Source: Micractinium sp. NFX-FRZ (lineage: Eukaryota; Chlorophyta; Trebouxiophyceae; Chlorellales; Chlorellaceae). Taken from it: a stretch of 64,000 nucleotides of DNA. Under the pieces are notes generated by a model. That model was given only the letters and a program-made list of their open reading frames with translations, made no database searches and was not told the DNA's origin. Made by a program: the position numbers and the translations under genes. The stretch lies in the NCBI GenBank assembly GCA_029339195.1, contig JAPTJF010000041.1, positions 62,001 to 126,000 of the forward strand, read 5' to 3'. Below, piece by piece: positions 33,229 to 45,008 of the stretch (the stretch's first letter is position 1; every line of letters begins with the position of its first letter).

Positions 33229-36200
33229 TCACAGCTTCGACATGAGCCGCCGCCGCCTCTTCTTGACCCCGGCCCGATCCATGGGGGGCATGGGCGCGAC
33301 GCGCGCCGGCTTGGGGGGCGGCGGCGGCGGGCGGCGCGGCGGCGGCGGCGACTTGCGCGGCGGCGGTGGCCGCGTGGTGGTGCGGGCCGTTGGCGGCGGC
33401 GGGGAGTAATATCCAGAGTCATCAGGGGGGGACAGCTCGGGGGAAGGCGAATCCGGGGGGGAATAGTACACGGGAGGGGAGTAGTAGGGTGGTGGGGAAT
33501 ACTCGGGAGACGGGGAGATTTCCGCGGGCGAGGGGGGCGGCGGCGGGCGGGAGCGCGGCGGGGGCGGCCGCGGAGGCGGCGGCCGTGGCGGCGGCAGCGG
33601 CGGCGCCGGCGGCGGCAGCACTGGGATAAATTTCTGCACCCGCTTGCCCTCGTCCGTGGCAAACACTGCTCCACTTGTGTCCAGGGCCGCTGCTAGGCCG
33701 TCAAGCCCCGTGAAGAAGCCGTTGCTGGTTGTGGCCCCGGGGCCGCCCGCGTTGGCCACCCAGCCACCAGTCGAGTTGAACTTGACAATGCGGGAGGCGC
33801 CGTTGTCATTCACATACACTGCCCCCGCCCCGTCCACGGCGATGCTGTAGCAGTTGGTCAACTGCCCGTCGCCCTCCCCCTTGGACCCAAACTGAGACAC
33901 GTACTCGCCGTTGGTGGCCCGGAACTTCTGCAGGGGTGGCAGTGGAGGGGGGAGATGGAGGGGCAGGTGCGAGGGCAAAAGTGGGTGGGCGGGCATGGGG
34001 CAGGGCTGCCAGGAGTGGCAGGGTGCGTAGCACATGGCCTTCTGTGCACGTAAGTGCGGGCAGTAGGGTGGGTGAGAGGGGGCAAGGCTCTTGGGCAGGC
34101 GGTGCATGGCATTGTACACTGCATGCTGCAGACCCGCGCTCAGCAAGCAGGCACACCCCTGTGCAGCACGAGCAAGCGCTGTGGCTGCAGCTGAGCAGGC
34201 ACTCGGACACCAGGCAGGCGGGCAGCCTTGGGAAGGCAGGCAGGCAGGTGGCCCACGGGACGGACCTGAACGCGCCCGTTGCCGTCGTCGCAGATGTACA
34301 CAAAGGAGCCAGACTTGTCGGTGGCGATGCCCTGCGGGTGCCAGGGGGGTGGTGAGAGTTCAGGGAAGCAAGAGGTGAGAAGCTGCACATGGGCCAGAAA
34401 CCGGTGACATCAGGCCAGCCCACCAGGCCGCCAGCCTGCCTGCCTGCCAGAACCCAAGGGCCGGCTTGCTGTCCTTTGCCCGCCTGCCCGCCTGCATGCA
34501 TGCCTGCAGACGTCTGCACTGCCTGCCCGCCTGCCCACCCATCTGTCTGCCCGCCCAGCGTTTGCCCCCACACCTCCAACCACAGTAAGCATCAAGTGTG
34601 TAATACTCGATGTACTGACTCGATGGCGTCAGCACAGCCCTTTGCTCACCTGCGGCGCGTTGAAGTCGCCGTCATCGTAGCCCACTTTGCCCCAGGGGCC
34701 GCCCGACCAGGCGCCCGTCAGGGTGAACTTCATAAACTGGTTGCCGCTGAGGTCGGTGATGAAAACAGCGGTGCCGCCCACGGCGATGGCCCACGGCGTC
34801 TGCAGCGCCTGCCCCAGCCCGTTGCCAAAAGCAAACCAGGAGACAAAGGTGCCGTCGTTTCTGAAGCGGTGCACCACGTAGGAGGTGCCGTCCATCACAA
34901 ACAGCTCCTGCGGTACAGGTGGGCACAGGGGGGGCGGTACATGGGTGTGCTGAGGTACCACAGGCAGTACACATGGCCCCACCCACACAGCTCCTGTGGA
35001 CAGACGGGCGCGGGTTGTCTGTGGGGAAGCAGTCAGGCAGTGCAAGTGAGGTGCAGGGACAGATGCGGGGCACAGGCGTGTGCACCACTTCTGTGAATAA
35101 GAAACAAACACCCCCCCACATGTGCAGTGGATGAGGAGGCAGGGGGGGCAGGCGGGGCGAGGCACAGGCGTGCTGCACGGGGCACCACGCGGCTCGGTGC
35201 ACTGCGTGGCGCAGGGCGGGCCTGTGGGTCTGCGGGGCTGGCGAGGGGCTGAAGGGCAGGTGGTGGTGCAGGGGCAGCGTGTGGGCGGGTGCCAAGCACC
35301 CGCACGCCCACACACGCTGCCGCTGCACCGCGGCCCAGGCACAACGCTCTCAGAGGCTCGCTCACATTGGATGTTGGGTTGACTGCCAGTGCCACTGGGT
35401 CCCAGATGACGTTGTCGTCATACGGATCCTTGCTCCCTGTGAACGTCTTCAGCAGTTTGCCTGCGCAGCCAGGGGAGGGGGGAGCAGCAGGGGCGACATG
35501 AGCAGATTGCCTGTGCAGCCAGGGAAGAGGTAGCATGGGAGAGTGGGAGGGCGGGGGCGGGGGAGGGCCCGGCCCGGCCACTGGCGCTGCAGGGATCGCA
35601 AGTTCTGCCAAATGTTCCCCTGCGCCTTGCCTGCACAGACGTGACAGAGGGGGGAGGAAGGGTGGGGGCGTGAGACACTGAGTGGTGGTTGGTCGTACAG
35701 GTCAGGGCTGGCTGCCCCCGAACGGTTGTCACACCTTGGCTGCGGGAGGCACAGGATGTGAAGCGGGGTGGGTGGGGCGCGGAGGGGGAAGAACGGGTGA
35801 ACCTGGTCGGTGCGCTTTTCAAACTCAGTGGCAAGCAGGGGTACACGCTTAGTCCCACATGCATTCCGCCCACCCCACCCCAACCCACCCCCCTCAGTAC
35901 ACGCAAGCCTCTCTGGCCGGCCACGCAGCGCCCTGCCTTGCCTGTGGAATCGTACTTGCGGATGACGGCGCCCCCCACCACATCCTTATCAATTGTGAAC
36001 ATGCCGCCTTGGTTGTCGACAGCCAAGGCGGAGGCGCCAGGGGTGGGGTAGGTGGTAGACCACTGCAGGGAGGGAAGGCACCGGCAGGAGGTGGTGGGCA
36101 CTGGTGGGCGAGGTCGGTGTGCGCGCCCTCCCTGCCAGCCAGCCAGCCAGCCAGCCAGCTACTGCACTGCACCGCTGAAGAGCCTGCCTGCTGTCCTCTG

Positions 36201-36690
36201 AGCTCAGCTAGTGGGGCACCCACCCACCCTGTATGTGATGCCGGCATTGTAGGTGGCTGTGCCCAGCTGGCGCCGCGCGCTGGCCCGCCGCGCCGCCTCC
36301 ACTGCACACTCGCAAAGGTGGATGACATGGATTAACACAGGGCCATGGGTGGCGCGCGAAGCACGGCGCCCAAATTCGTTTGCGTTAAGGTTCTTCAGAA
36401 CTGCTAGGTGAAGCACCAATAGCAGAAGCTGGCAGCGCTGATGCTGGGAATGCGGCGGTGGCAGGAAATACGTATGGCAGCGGCGGCGGCGGCGGCGAGT
36501 ACAGGCGGAGGTGGCCGTGGCACCTCTATGTGCCCCTACCACCGCCCAGCTTGCCTGCTTCTTTCAGCGGCTTGCAGCTGCCGTCAGGGCGCCCTGGGCA
36601 CCGTGCTGCAGCTCCGCAAAGTAGCACGAGGAGAGTGGCCACACGTGCAGTCCAGGCCGCGGGCCTGTGGGCCACTGGGGATGCCCCCAT
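33229..36690 (-). CDS. Secreted NHL beta-propeller protein with extensin-like tail (paralog C)
   Basis: Exons: 36690-36555, 36301-36228, 36062-35942, 35460-35366, 34907-34650, 34331-34266, 33927-33229; 482 residues. The signal peptide is around VATLLVLLCGAAA. Blades match gene B closely (ALAVDNQGGMFTID, IAVGGTAVFITDLSGN, GIATDKSGSFVYICDDGN, SIAVDGAGAVYVNDNGASRI). The tail follows in the same exon as the last blades, whereas A and B have a phase-2 intron exactly at this border. The tail starts PPPAPPLPPPRPPPP and then carries Tyr-rich extensin motifs (PEYSPPPYYSPPVYYSPP) not seen in A or B, then ends in a basic stretch (KKRRRRLMSKL). In plant extensins YY pairs allow Tyr cross-links between wall proteins. 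GC donors follow the exons ending at 36555 and 35942. Confidence 0.88.
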
Positions 36691-36948
36691 GACCAAGGCG
36701 CACCGAAAGATGCCAAGAAGCCTGAGTATGATCGTCCTACGATCCCAAGGGCTCAACTACGCACGGTGGAGGTGCAGGCCCAGTCCAGCGTGGCATTGTC
36801 TTCGTGCAGGCTCCGGTCATCGTTTCCTCAAACTATTGTTGCATGCTCTAAGCACCCAGCACTCCCAAGGCACCCTACAGAGCGCACCGCCTCTCGAATG
36901 GTCATATCACCGCACCGTCCCCAGCTTCTCGCGAGTACCACTGGTTTA

Positions 36949-36953
36949 TTACA
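36949..36953 (-). terminator. TGTAA poly(A) signal of the CobW gene
   Basis: TTACA on the plus strand, 25 nt beyond the CobW-type stop codon. Confidence 0.65.
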
Positions 36954-36977
36954 ACGCCGTGTTTGATGGCAATCGGT

Positions 36978-39900
36978 TCATGACACGCGCTTCCGTTTGG
37001 CGGCAACGCCGGCCTGGCGCCGTCCACCGGCCTGCTTGGCTGGCGCCTTCTGCGGCGGCTCCTCCCCGCTCTGCCGGCGCCGGGGGCCGCCGGTCACTGC
37101 AGTGGGAGGGAGCAGCAGCAACACTGGGCACGTCAGGCAGATGCGAGACGCTTCTGCCGCGTTTCAGTTCAGTGTACACACGTGCAGCAGCCTCCAACCC
37201 AAACGGAGAGTAGCAAGGCCGCGGGCGCCGCACCCCCGCCCCGCACCTGCCGCGCCGCCGCGCCGCCGCTGCCTGCCGCCCCCGGCTGAGGGGCCTTCAC
37301 TCGCCTCGGAGGCATCATCATCATCCGACGAGCTGCTCTCCTCCTCCTCCTCCTCCTCACTGCCCTCGGATTCTGACTCTGACCCAGTCTCCACCTCCAC
37401 CTCCACCACTTCCACACCCGGCCAGGCCACAAAGCCGGCCCCCTCTGGCCCCAGCGCCTCCTGCTGGGAGGGCAGGGGAGGGTGGGCAGCCAGAGCACAA
37501 ATCAGCATGATAAGAAAATGGGGGCAAAAGAGAAACCAGCACCACGTGCCGGAATGTCGAGGCAGGAGGTGCAAGACAGCGTCAACAGCAGCCGGCTGGC
37601 TGGCTCCGGGACGCGGCAGCGGTGGGCGCTGCCAGCAGATGCGCCGCATGCATGCATCGGCACGTGGGTTTTATAAGTTGTAGGGCAGCGGGGCCCCATC
37701 TGGGGCGATCACTCACCTCTTCCTTGGTGCACAGGCAGGCGTCCAGGGCGGCAGTGAGCGCCTCCTTCTGCACGCGCACAGCAGGGGCGGGGGCAGACGT
37801 CAGGTGCTGGGGCCGCTAGGTTGCATAGGGGCCGAAGCTGGCCTTGTCAGGTGCCGATAGCTGTAGCGCTTTTGATGGGGCCGCAGGAGTGAGCAGAGGG
37901 CACACACATGCACCCCCACTCCCACCAACCTCCCGCCCCTGGATTTGCAGTCATGTGTGCACCATTCCAGAACCATGAACAAGGGCGGGCCGCCCCCACC
38001 ATACGGCAGCGCACCAGCAGCCCACCTGCATGCCGATGCCGATGAACACCAGCTCCTGCCGCCGGTCCCCCGCCTCCCCCTCAAAGTCCGCCTTCACCTT
38101 GGCAGGCTGCAGCAAGTGTGGTGAGGGTGCAGGAGGGGTGCGCATGGGTGAGGGTGCACATGCAGCAAGGGTAGTCGCAAGTGAGACGCCCCCGATAACA
38201 ACCTTGGAGTGCGAGGCCTGCTGCCCGTGTCACCCCCCTCCCAACCCGTCTTCAGTAAGGCTGGACGCAGGCAGGCGGTGGGACGATGTAGAGAGCATGG
38301 CGCCGCAGTGGGTGGAGGGGCAGCATGGTGAGGCAGGCGTGGCAACAATGGCAGGCACGCCGGGACAGCGAGGCGGCATGCTGCGCTTGAAAAGCAAACC
38401 AACAAGCGCAGGAGGGGGTGGGCGCTCACGTCCACGTCGGGCCAGAGGTCCTCTGGGATGGCAGCAAACCAGGGGTCGCCAGCGCTGCAGGCAGGCGGGG
38501 CGGGCGGGCAGGCAGGCAGGCAGGCGGGCAGGCATTCACGTGGATGTGGCAACGGCGGTGGGTGGTAGCCCAAGGAGAGGGGACAGGATGCTGGGGGGAA
38601 TGCTGCATGGGGCTGACACGGCAGGTCAGCAGACGTGTGGCAGCACAGGCATCGTGCCTGCCAGCACTTTATGTGGGTGGGTGCAGCATAGACGTGCCTG
38701 GTCCCTGCCCGGCCGCTGCAGCCTCGACCTGCTGCCCGGCATGGGTGTCCAGGCAGGTCTGGTAGCCAGTGGAGGGGCCCCGCGCCATGGGGGTCCACAC
38801 CTCTGCTGGTTTCCTCAACCCACGCCCAAGGGCGTATTCTCCTTCTTCTTCTTCTGTCCAGGCAGGTGCAGCCCCTCAGGCAAGTGTAAGCACCGGTTCT
38901 CCGCCTAAGCCGGGGCCCCGGGCTGCCCACCCACCTGATGCGCAGCACGGCGCCCGCCTGGCTCCACTCCCCGCTCACGTCGGGCCGCCCCGCCAGCCAG
39001 AGGTAGCCCTTGGAGCGCAGCACGCGACCAAAGCGCGCGGCCAGGGCGGCCTGCCGCCCGGCCGCCTCCTCCGCTGACACACGCTCCGCCACGAGCTCCA
39101 GCCCTGCAGACACTTGCAACAAGGGTGTGGGCAGGAACAAACACTTGAGGCGGCAGGCGTCTGGCGTGGGGGGTACCAAGGTGCGGTCACAAAGTGGCTC
39201 CAGGCATCATGGGCGAACCAGCTTGCCATGGGGCTACCAGAGCAGGGCAGTGTGCACTGCATGCCCTGTGCCCCCTGCTCTCCCTGTGCCCCTGCCTTCA
39301 CGCACCTGTCCCGCCATCTTCGCCAACTGCCGCATCGCCCCTCTCTGCCTCCTCCCCCACCTCCTCGTCCTCCCCAAGGGCCTCCAGCTGCTGCACCGCC
39401 CAGTACTGCCCCAGAAGGTCCCACAGGCGGCGCGGGTGGAAGGGGCGGCGCGCCCTGCAGCAGGCGGGCAGCGGCAGGCAGGCAGGCGTGAGGCATGAGG
39501 ACGGGCAGGCGAGGCGTGGCAGATGCTGAAGACACCCGTGTTCCTGCAGCGGTGAGCCCAGCTGGTGGGCAGCCTGCCTGGACAACCTGTCCTCTGAATG
39601 CTGTGAGCCGCGCACAGCTCACCAGGGTGCGGACAGGGCGCTCACAGCACACGTTCAATGCAGGGCTGTACAGGCGGCACCAGTATCACCTGTACACGAA
39701 TGAGGAGATGCCGTACTCCAGGGTCTCCGGGGTGTGCGGCTCCTGCAGCGACTGAAGCCAGCCGGCGCTCTGCAGGCAAGGCAGTGGAAGAGGGCAGAAG
39801 GGCGGATGTGGGCTGTGGGCGGGGTGTGTAGGCTTCATGGTCGGCTGGCGGCAGAGGGCGGCCAGGGTTGTGCAGCTGCAAGGCAGCTGCAGCGGGACAA

Positions 39901-42328
39901 GGGTGCCCAGCGCACGTGGCCCCCCACCCCACCTGCGCCGCTTTCTCGAGGTCAAACCGCCCCGTGTTGAGCACCTCCTCCAATGCCACCTGCGCACGAA
40001 AACGGGTGGTTTGCAGTACATGTATGTTAACAACGGAAAGTGTGCAGGAACGAGTGGGAGGTCGATGCGGCACCCGCCTGCCGAGCACATCTGCTACCTC
40101 GCCCATTGGCTGGCTGCCCGGGCTCTGCTCCAGCTCAATCCTCCACTGCTGTTATTCTGCTGTTCCTCAGCCCCTGCTGCGCCTGCTGCGCCTGCCCCAC
40201 GCCCCACCTGCGAGTTGACGGTGGGCAGCACCCTGGCGCCGGGGTTCAGGCGGCGCAGGAAGGCCGCCAGGGTGCGCCGCTCTGCATGCATGCATGAATG
40301 CATCAGCGGTGCGCAAGTGAGGAGGGTGAGATCAGGGACTTGGCTGGATGCAGCGGTGCCCGCTTTGATCAAACGGGCAGGCGGCACAGCCCACCCGCCG
40401 GCAAGTTGCAGCGCAGCCACATCAGCTCACCATCTCGGTCCTGCCCAGCCCATCCCGGCCCCACCCACCCTCCTCGTCCACCAAGTCGATCTTGTTCAGC
40501 AGGATGACATCCGCAAACTCAATCTGGGCGATGAGGGGAGGGGAAAGCGGCCGTCAGCGTGCGTCAGGGGGACGCCCGGCAGCTGAGGAGGCAGGCGGCA
40601 TGCCCGGCCTCTTCGGCTCGCACTTGCCCGCAGCAAACCCCCGTTCCCACCAGCTGCCATGGCCCTGAGGGCATGATTTTGCAGAATTTTATGTGGGTAC
40701 CGTGCTTGGCCAACCCCCGCCCACCTGGTCCAGCAGCAGGTCTGCCACGTTGCGCTCGCCGCCCGCCGCCTCATCTCCCTCCCGGTCCTGCAGCTCAAGG
40801 AAATAATGAAGTACCTCTGTACAGTCCGAGACAAGGGATGCGGAACCATGCGCCGGATGCCTGGGTTGCCAAGCAGCAGCCCGAGCGGTCGCCGCCAGCA
40901 CAGCACTACTGAGCTGCCTGCCATCTGCCACCCGCCAGGTCAGCGCCGCCGCCCCGCTCACCGCCACCGTCTCGATGCTGCCCATGTTGAGCAGCAGGGC
41001 GGTGGCGTCCACAACAGTCACGCACGTGTCCAGGCGCGCCAGCTGTGGGAGCAAGGGAAGAAAGAAAGGAAGGATGGAGAGGGGTGAGCAGTGGAGGAGC
41101 AGCAGGGTAACTTTGAGCAGGCAACAGAAGTTGGGCGGCGGCAGGCCCGGCACTGGCCCAGCATGCCCAGCAGGGCCCTCCTCGTGGCAATTGCAGCCCG
41201 GCTGCAAATCCTCCAGGCCCTCACAAGCACACGTGGCACATCGTATGCGCCGCACCTTCTTGAGCGGTGCTGCGCCCTCGGCCGGCGGCAGATCAAAGGT
41301 CTCAGCCACCTGCGTCAGCAGGGGTTGGTTGGTGGCACTCTCGAACTTGAATGTGCATGCATGGGAACGGTGTGGGTGGGCCGCAGCTCTCAGCTCATCA
41401 TTGGCCACATGCCCACACACCTGCTGCGGCTCCGAGATGCCCGTTGACTCGATCACCAAATAGTCAAACCGCCCCTCCTGCGCCAGCGCCGAAACCTCCT
41501 GCGGGACGGTGCCAGGTGGGGAGGGAGGATGTGCAGCGGGCCGTCCCTCAGGGAGCAGCAGGCGCAGCAATTCTGCCGAGGTTCCGAGTGCCCACCCATC
41601 CGTCTGCCCACCCAACCGCCACATTGGCTCCAGTAAGGCACGCCCTACTCCCCACCCCCACCCCCCGCACCTGCAGCAGGTCGTCCCTCAGGGTACAGCA
41701 AATGCAGCCGTTCTGCATCTCCACCAACCGCTCCTGCGTCTGCTGGGCAGCCAGGGGGGGCAGGCAGGGCAGGGCAGGCGGATGGGTGCGGAGGACATCA
41801 CGGGCGAGGAGTGTACGTGCCGGTTTCCTGCATGCATGCTGTCCAGAGCTGCCATGGGGCAGGGGGCGGGCAGGCAGGTGGCGCCGCCGCCAGCTGGCGC
41901 CTGCATCCAGCGCTGCTCTTTGCACACACCTGGATGAGCCCGCCCCGCTTCACCAGGCCGGCATCGATGTTCAGGTCCGCCATGTCGTTCACAATCACCG
42001 CGCACCTGCGTGTTTCGATGCCGAATGGGGGTAGCAGGGGATGAGGGGGTGGGCAGGAGTCCGGCTGGGTGGGCAGCCAGCTGGCGCGTGCGTGCGGGTG
42101 AGCGGGCGGCTCGCAGGCAGGCGGGTCATGTGGCCTAGCCGTTCAACCCCGCAGCTGGTCTCACCGCAATCCCTCCTTGTTCCTCAGGATGTGCTTCAGC
42201 AGTGTTGTTTTGCCCGCCCCCAGAAAGCCGGAGAGCAGGGTCACTGGCAGCTGCTTGCCGCCCCGGCTGCCGGAGCGGCGGCGGGTGGCACGGGCCGCCA
42301 CTGGCCGGCTCTCGCGTTCTCTGGTCAT
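36978..42328 (-). CDS. CobW/COG0523 metallochaperone-type GTPase with acidic tail
   Basis: Eighteen exons: 42328-42165, 42005-41930, 41739-41671, 41498-41421, 41309-41256, 41042-40962, 40787-40725, 40523-40469, 40281-40208, 39989-39933, 39769-39690, 39454-39306, 39103-38935, 38484-38430, 38106-38026, 37767-37717, 37463-37247, 37096-36978; 563 residues. The acceptor at 37463 could be 3 nt later. A basic N-terminus leads to the P-loop GFLGAGKTT (34-42), the metal-binding CxCC in NGCICC (92-95), ESTG (120-123) and NKID (205-208). The CobW C-terminal domain follows ([36 protein letters not shown]). The last 110 residues are unusual: a Glu/Ser/Asp-rich run, then a basic end (AAKRKRVS) resembling a nuclear signal. 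COG0523 GTPases deliver Zn or other metals to client proteins; the client here is unknown. The intron after 41671 has a decayed copy of the CxCC exon near 41541-41590. Confidence 0.92.
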
Positions 42329-42893
42329 CCTATGCAGCTCCGATTCTCGGTGAAAAGCTGCATGGAGTCCAGATGCAAGCGGTCAGAGCTGGCTCGCTGA
42401 TGTCGCCCGCTTACAAGTTCCGCATGCACTGCGCTCAGCCACTTGACGCGCGCTTGTATGTTGCCAGGTTGCGTAACAAGGCGATCGCACTTCGACTGGA
42501 GCGCGATGGTGCCTGCAATACGCGTGCTGCTCGCTGCCGCATCCCAAAACTCTCCCACCGCCCTCCCATCACGCTTGCCAGTTAGCTTCACCTGCTTTGA
42601 TGTGCTTCCACACTCTTGCGAGGCGCTCAGTGGGGGGAGGGAGCGGCTGGAGGCTACGAGAAGTGGGGCGGCTGAATTTTGGGACTGGGCCTGTCCCCAG
42701 CTTGGGTCCCGGGGTCCCAATTGCTGCAACCTCCTCCTTCCTGCGCTAGCCGCTCCTGACCTCCGAATATGTCGCGACCACAAGCAACAAAAGCGCGAAC
42801 ACAAATGTGCAGCGGGTGGAAGCCCAGCTGGGGCCTGTCCTGGTGACCCTGCCGCAAGCTTGGCAAGCATGCCGCCCGTCCTCCAGAGCAGCG

Positions 42894-42944
42894 CAGGCGG
42901 GGTGCCCTTGCAGGCCGGGTGCCCTTGCAGGCGGGGTGCCCTTG
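42894..42944. repeat. 17-bp minisatellite, three units
   Basis: Three head-to-tail copies of CAGGCGGGGTGCCCTTG, the middle one with one change, upstream of the CobW start. Confidence 0.9.
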
Positions 42945-43385
42945 TGCTCATCCCTAGGGGGGGCCCACTGCATGATGGCCGCAAAAGGCAACCACCTTGC
43001 GGGAAGACCGTTGCACCTCGGGAAGGCGGCTGGGCCCAAGCAGCATTGTGGGTTGTGGACGTCGCATACGGCGGCGGACGGCCCAGGCAGAACCGCCGCT
43101 GCACCGCACCTGCCTGCGTGTCCAGCCCAGTTCAGCTCAGCTGAGCTGGAGAATGAGCTGAGCTGGAGAAGGAAGCCATCCCCACTCAGCACAACTATCC
43201 CCCTCTTAACAAAAGTTTAGAGCGCCACCCAACAGCATCTGCCTCTCCCTGTTTGTGATGCGCAGCTGCACGCTGTATGCCTGCTGCTCTGCTGTTTTCC
43301 TGTGTGCGCTGCTGCAGAGCCTGCCCACCCGGTGTCCACACTGCCTGCTGACGCTCTGTGTGCTGTGTAGGGCGCAACGCAAGCG

Positions 43386-43390
43386 TTACA
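43386..43390 (-). terminator. TGTAA poly(A) signal of RPP2
   Basis: TTACA on the plus strand about 200 nt beyond the P2 stop. It places the G tract at 43454-43485 inside the 3' UTR. Confidence 0.55.
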
Positions 43391-43452
43391 GAAGGGGGCT
43401 GGGGGGGTGGAAGGGATGAAGGGTGGGAGGCAGGGAGACTTTGCTAGGAGGG

Positions 43453-43453
<1 letters not shown>

Positions 43454-43485
<32 letters not shown>
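43454..43485. repeat. Homopolymer tract of 32 G
   Basis: Uninterrupted run of G on the plus strand, so C on the P2 coding strand. The exact length may be affected by sequencing. Confidence 0.85.
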
Positions 43486-43486
<1 letters not shown>

Positions 43487-43585
43487 AGTGGGGGCGGTCA
43501 GGAGGCAAGCAGGCAGTGCGGCGCCAGATCATGCTGCCGCCGCTGCTGCTGCCGCCATCCAGGAGCCGCCGGCTGGGCCAGCTGC

Positions 43586-45008
43586 TCAGTCGAACAGGGA
43601 GAAGCCCATGTCCTGCGGGGGTAAAAAGAAAGGGGCACAAGAACAGACATGTGTGAGATGGGGCAGTGTGTAGTGAACACTGCATGGGCAGCGCAGGGGC
43701 GGTGCAACACGCCGCCCATGCCGCCGCTTGCCCGCACACACAAGGCTGTGACTCGCTTCCGCAGCGGCAGCTCACGGCTGCTTCACGCATGCCCTGCACC
43801 CCAGCACTGTGCGGAAACTCTGCCTGGCACTTGATGCCCCTGGCTGCACTTCTTCACGCAACACGCTCCCCACGCACCCACCCACCCATGTCGCCAGAGC
43901 ACACACACACACACACACTTCCCAGCTGCCCTCCTCCCAACCAAACATGCATTTGCCCCCACCCACCTCGTCCTCCTCCTCCTCAACCTTCTCCTCCTTC
44001 TTCTCCTCCGCGGCGGCAGCGGCGCCGCCGGCAGCGGGCGCGCCAGCAGAGGCCACGGCGCCGCCAGAGGGCACGGAGGCCAGCTTGCCGGTGCCGGCAG
44101 CAATCACCTGGAAAGAGGAGGTGCAAAGGAGCGAGAGGAATGAGGCGGGGCGGGCGTGGAGAGCCAGAACCGGGGGTAGTGGCGGCGAGGATTGTGTGTG
44201 AGCGGCACACGTGCGCTGCGCTTCGTGGCGCCCGTCTGTGGCTCTCACGCCGCCGCCGCAATCACATCTGGCGGGCTGCAGCGCTGCCTGGTGTGGGTGC
44301 CTCAGCATGAACTGCTGCTGCCGTAAGCTTGCTGCAACCCGGCTGGTGCAGCTATTTGGCTGCCTGCGCCGCAGCCGCGGTGCTCGCCAGCCTGCCGCGC
44401 GCCCATGAAAGCCGCATGCTGTGCGTCTGTGCGGCTCGCCTCCACAGGTGCACGTCCTACGGCTACAAGTTCCTCATGCTGCGTTCCGTCTGCTTGGCGC
44501 AAGCTTCTGCCATGCCCTGCCTGCTCCGCCCCCAACGCCGGACCGCAGCCGGCCCCTCCACAGCACGCAGCGTCGCGCTCCCACAGGAAACCAGCCAGCC
44601 AGCACCCACCTCGTTGATGTCCTTGCCCTCCAGCTCGGACAGCAGCTTGGACACGCGCTCGGCGTCCAGCTCAATGCCGACTGCAGCAGTAAACAAACCG
44701 GAGAAGGGCCGTCAGCCTGTGCTTTAGCGGCAGCGGCACACTGCCTGCCGCCCGCCCGTCCGCCAGGGAGCCATCGGGCGGCGCGGCGCTGCCCGCAGCG
44801 CCTGCTGCTGCTGCCTGACGTAGCTCTGCACCCTGACTGCCCGCTGCCAGCGCTCCAGAGCCGCCGAGGAAGCATGCTCTGCCCGCGCTGCATGGCGGCT
44901 GCATGGCGCCCCCCGCGCACCGCTGCCGGCAATCTTCTTCAGGTCATCGGCCGAAGGCGCGGCGTTGCCGCCCAGGGCAGCCAGCAGGTAGGTAGCGACA
45001 ACCTTCAT
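43586..45008 (-). CDS. RPP2: 60S acidic ribosomal protein P2
   Basis: Exons: 45008-44921, 44680-44610, 44107-43967, 43612-43586; 108 residues, the normal P2 length. The N-terminal dimerisation helices begin MKVVATYLLAALGGNAAPSA and continue with the usual SKLLSELEGKDINE. An Ala/Gly hinge and a Lys/Glu block (EEKKEEKVEEEEDE) follow. The last 27-nt exon encodes the invariant DMGFSLFD, which contacts elongation factors. P1/P2 dimers form the ribosomal stalk and recruit EF-1A and EF-2. Divergent from the YjbQ gene. Confidence 0.96.

Larger units (their letters stand above)
42329..43585. other. Spacer between CobW and P2 genes
   Basis: 1257 bases with the CobW promoter and the P2 3' UTR. It holds the 17-bp minisatellite, the G tract and a duplicated GAGCTGAGCTGGAGAA near 43137-43172. 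No gene is called. Confidence 0.5.
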
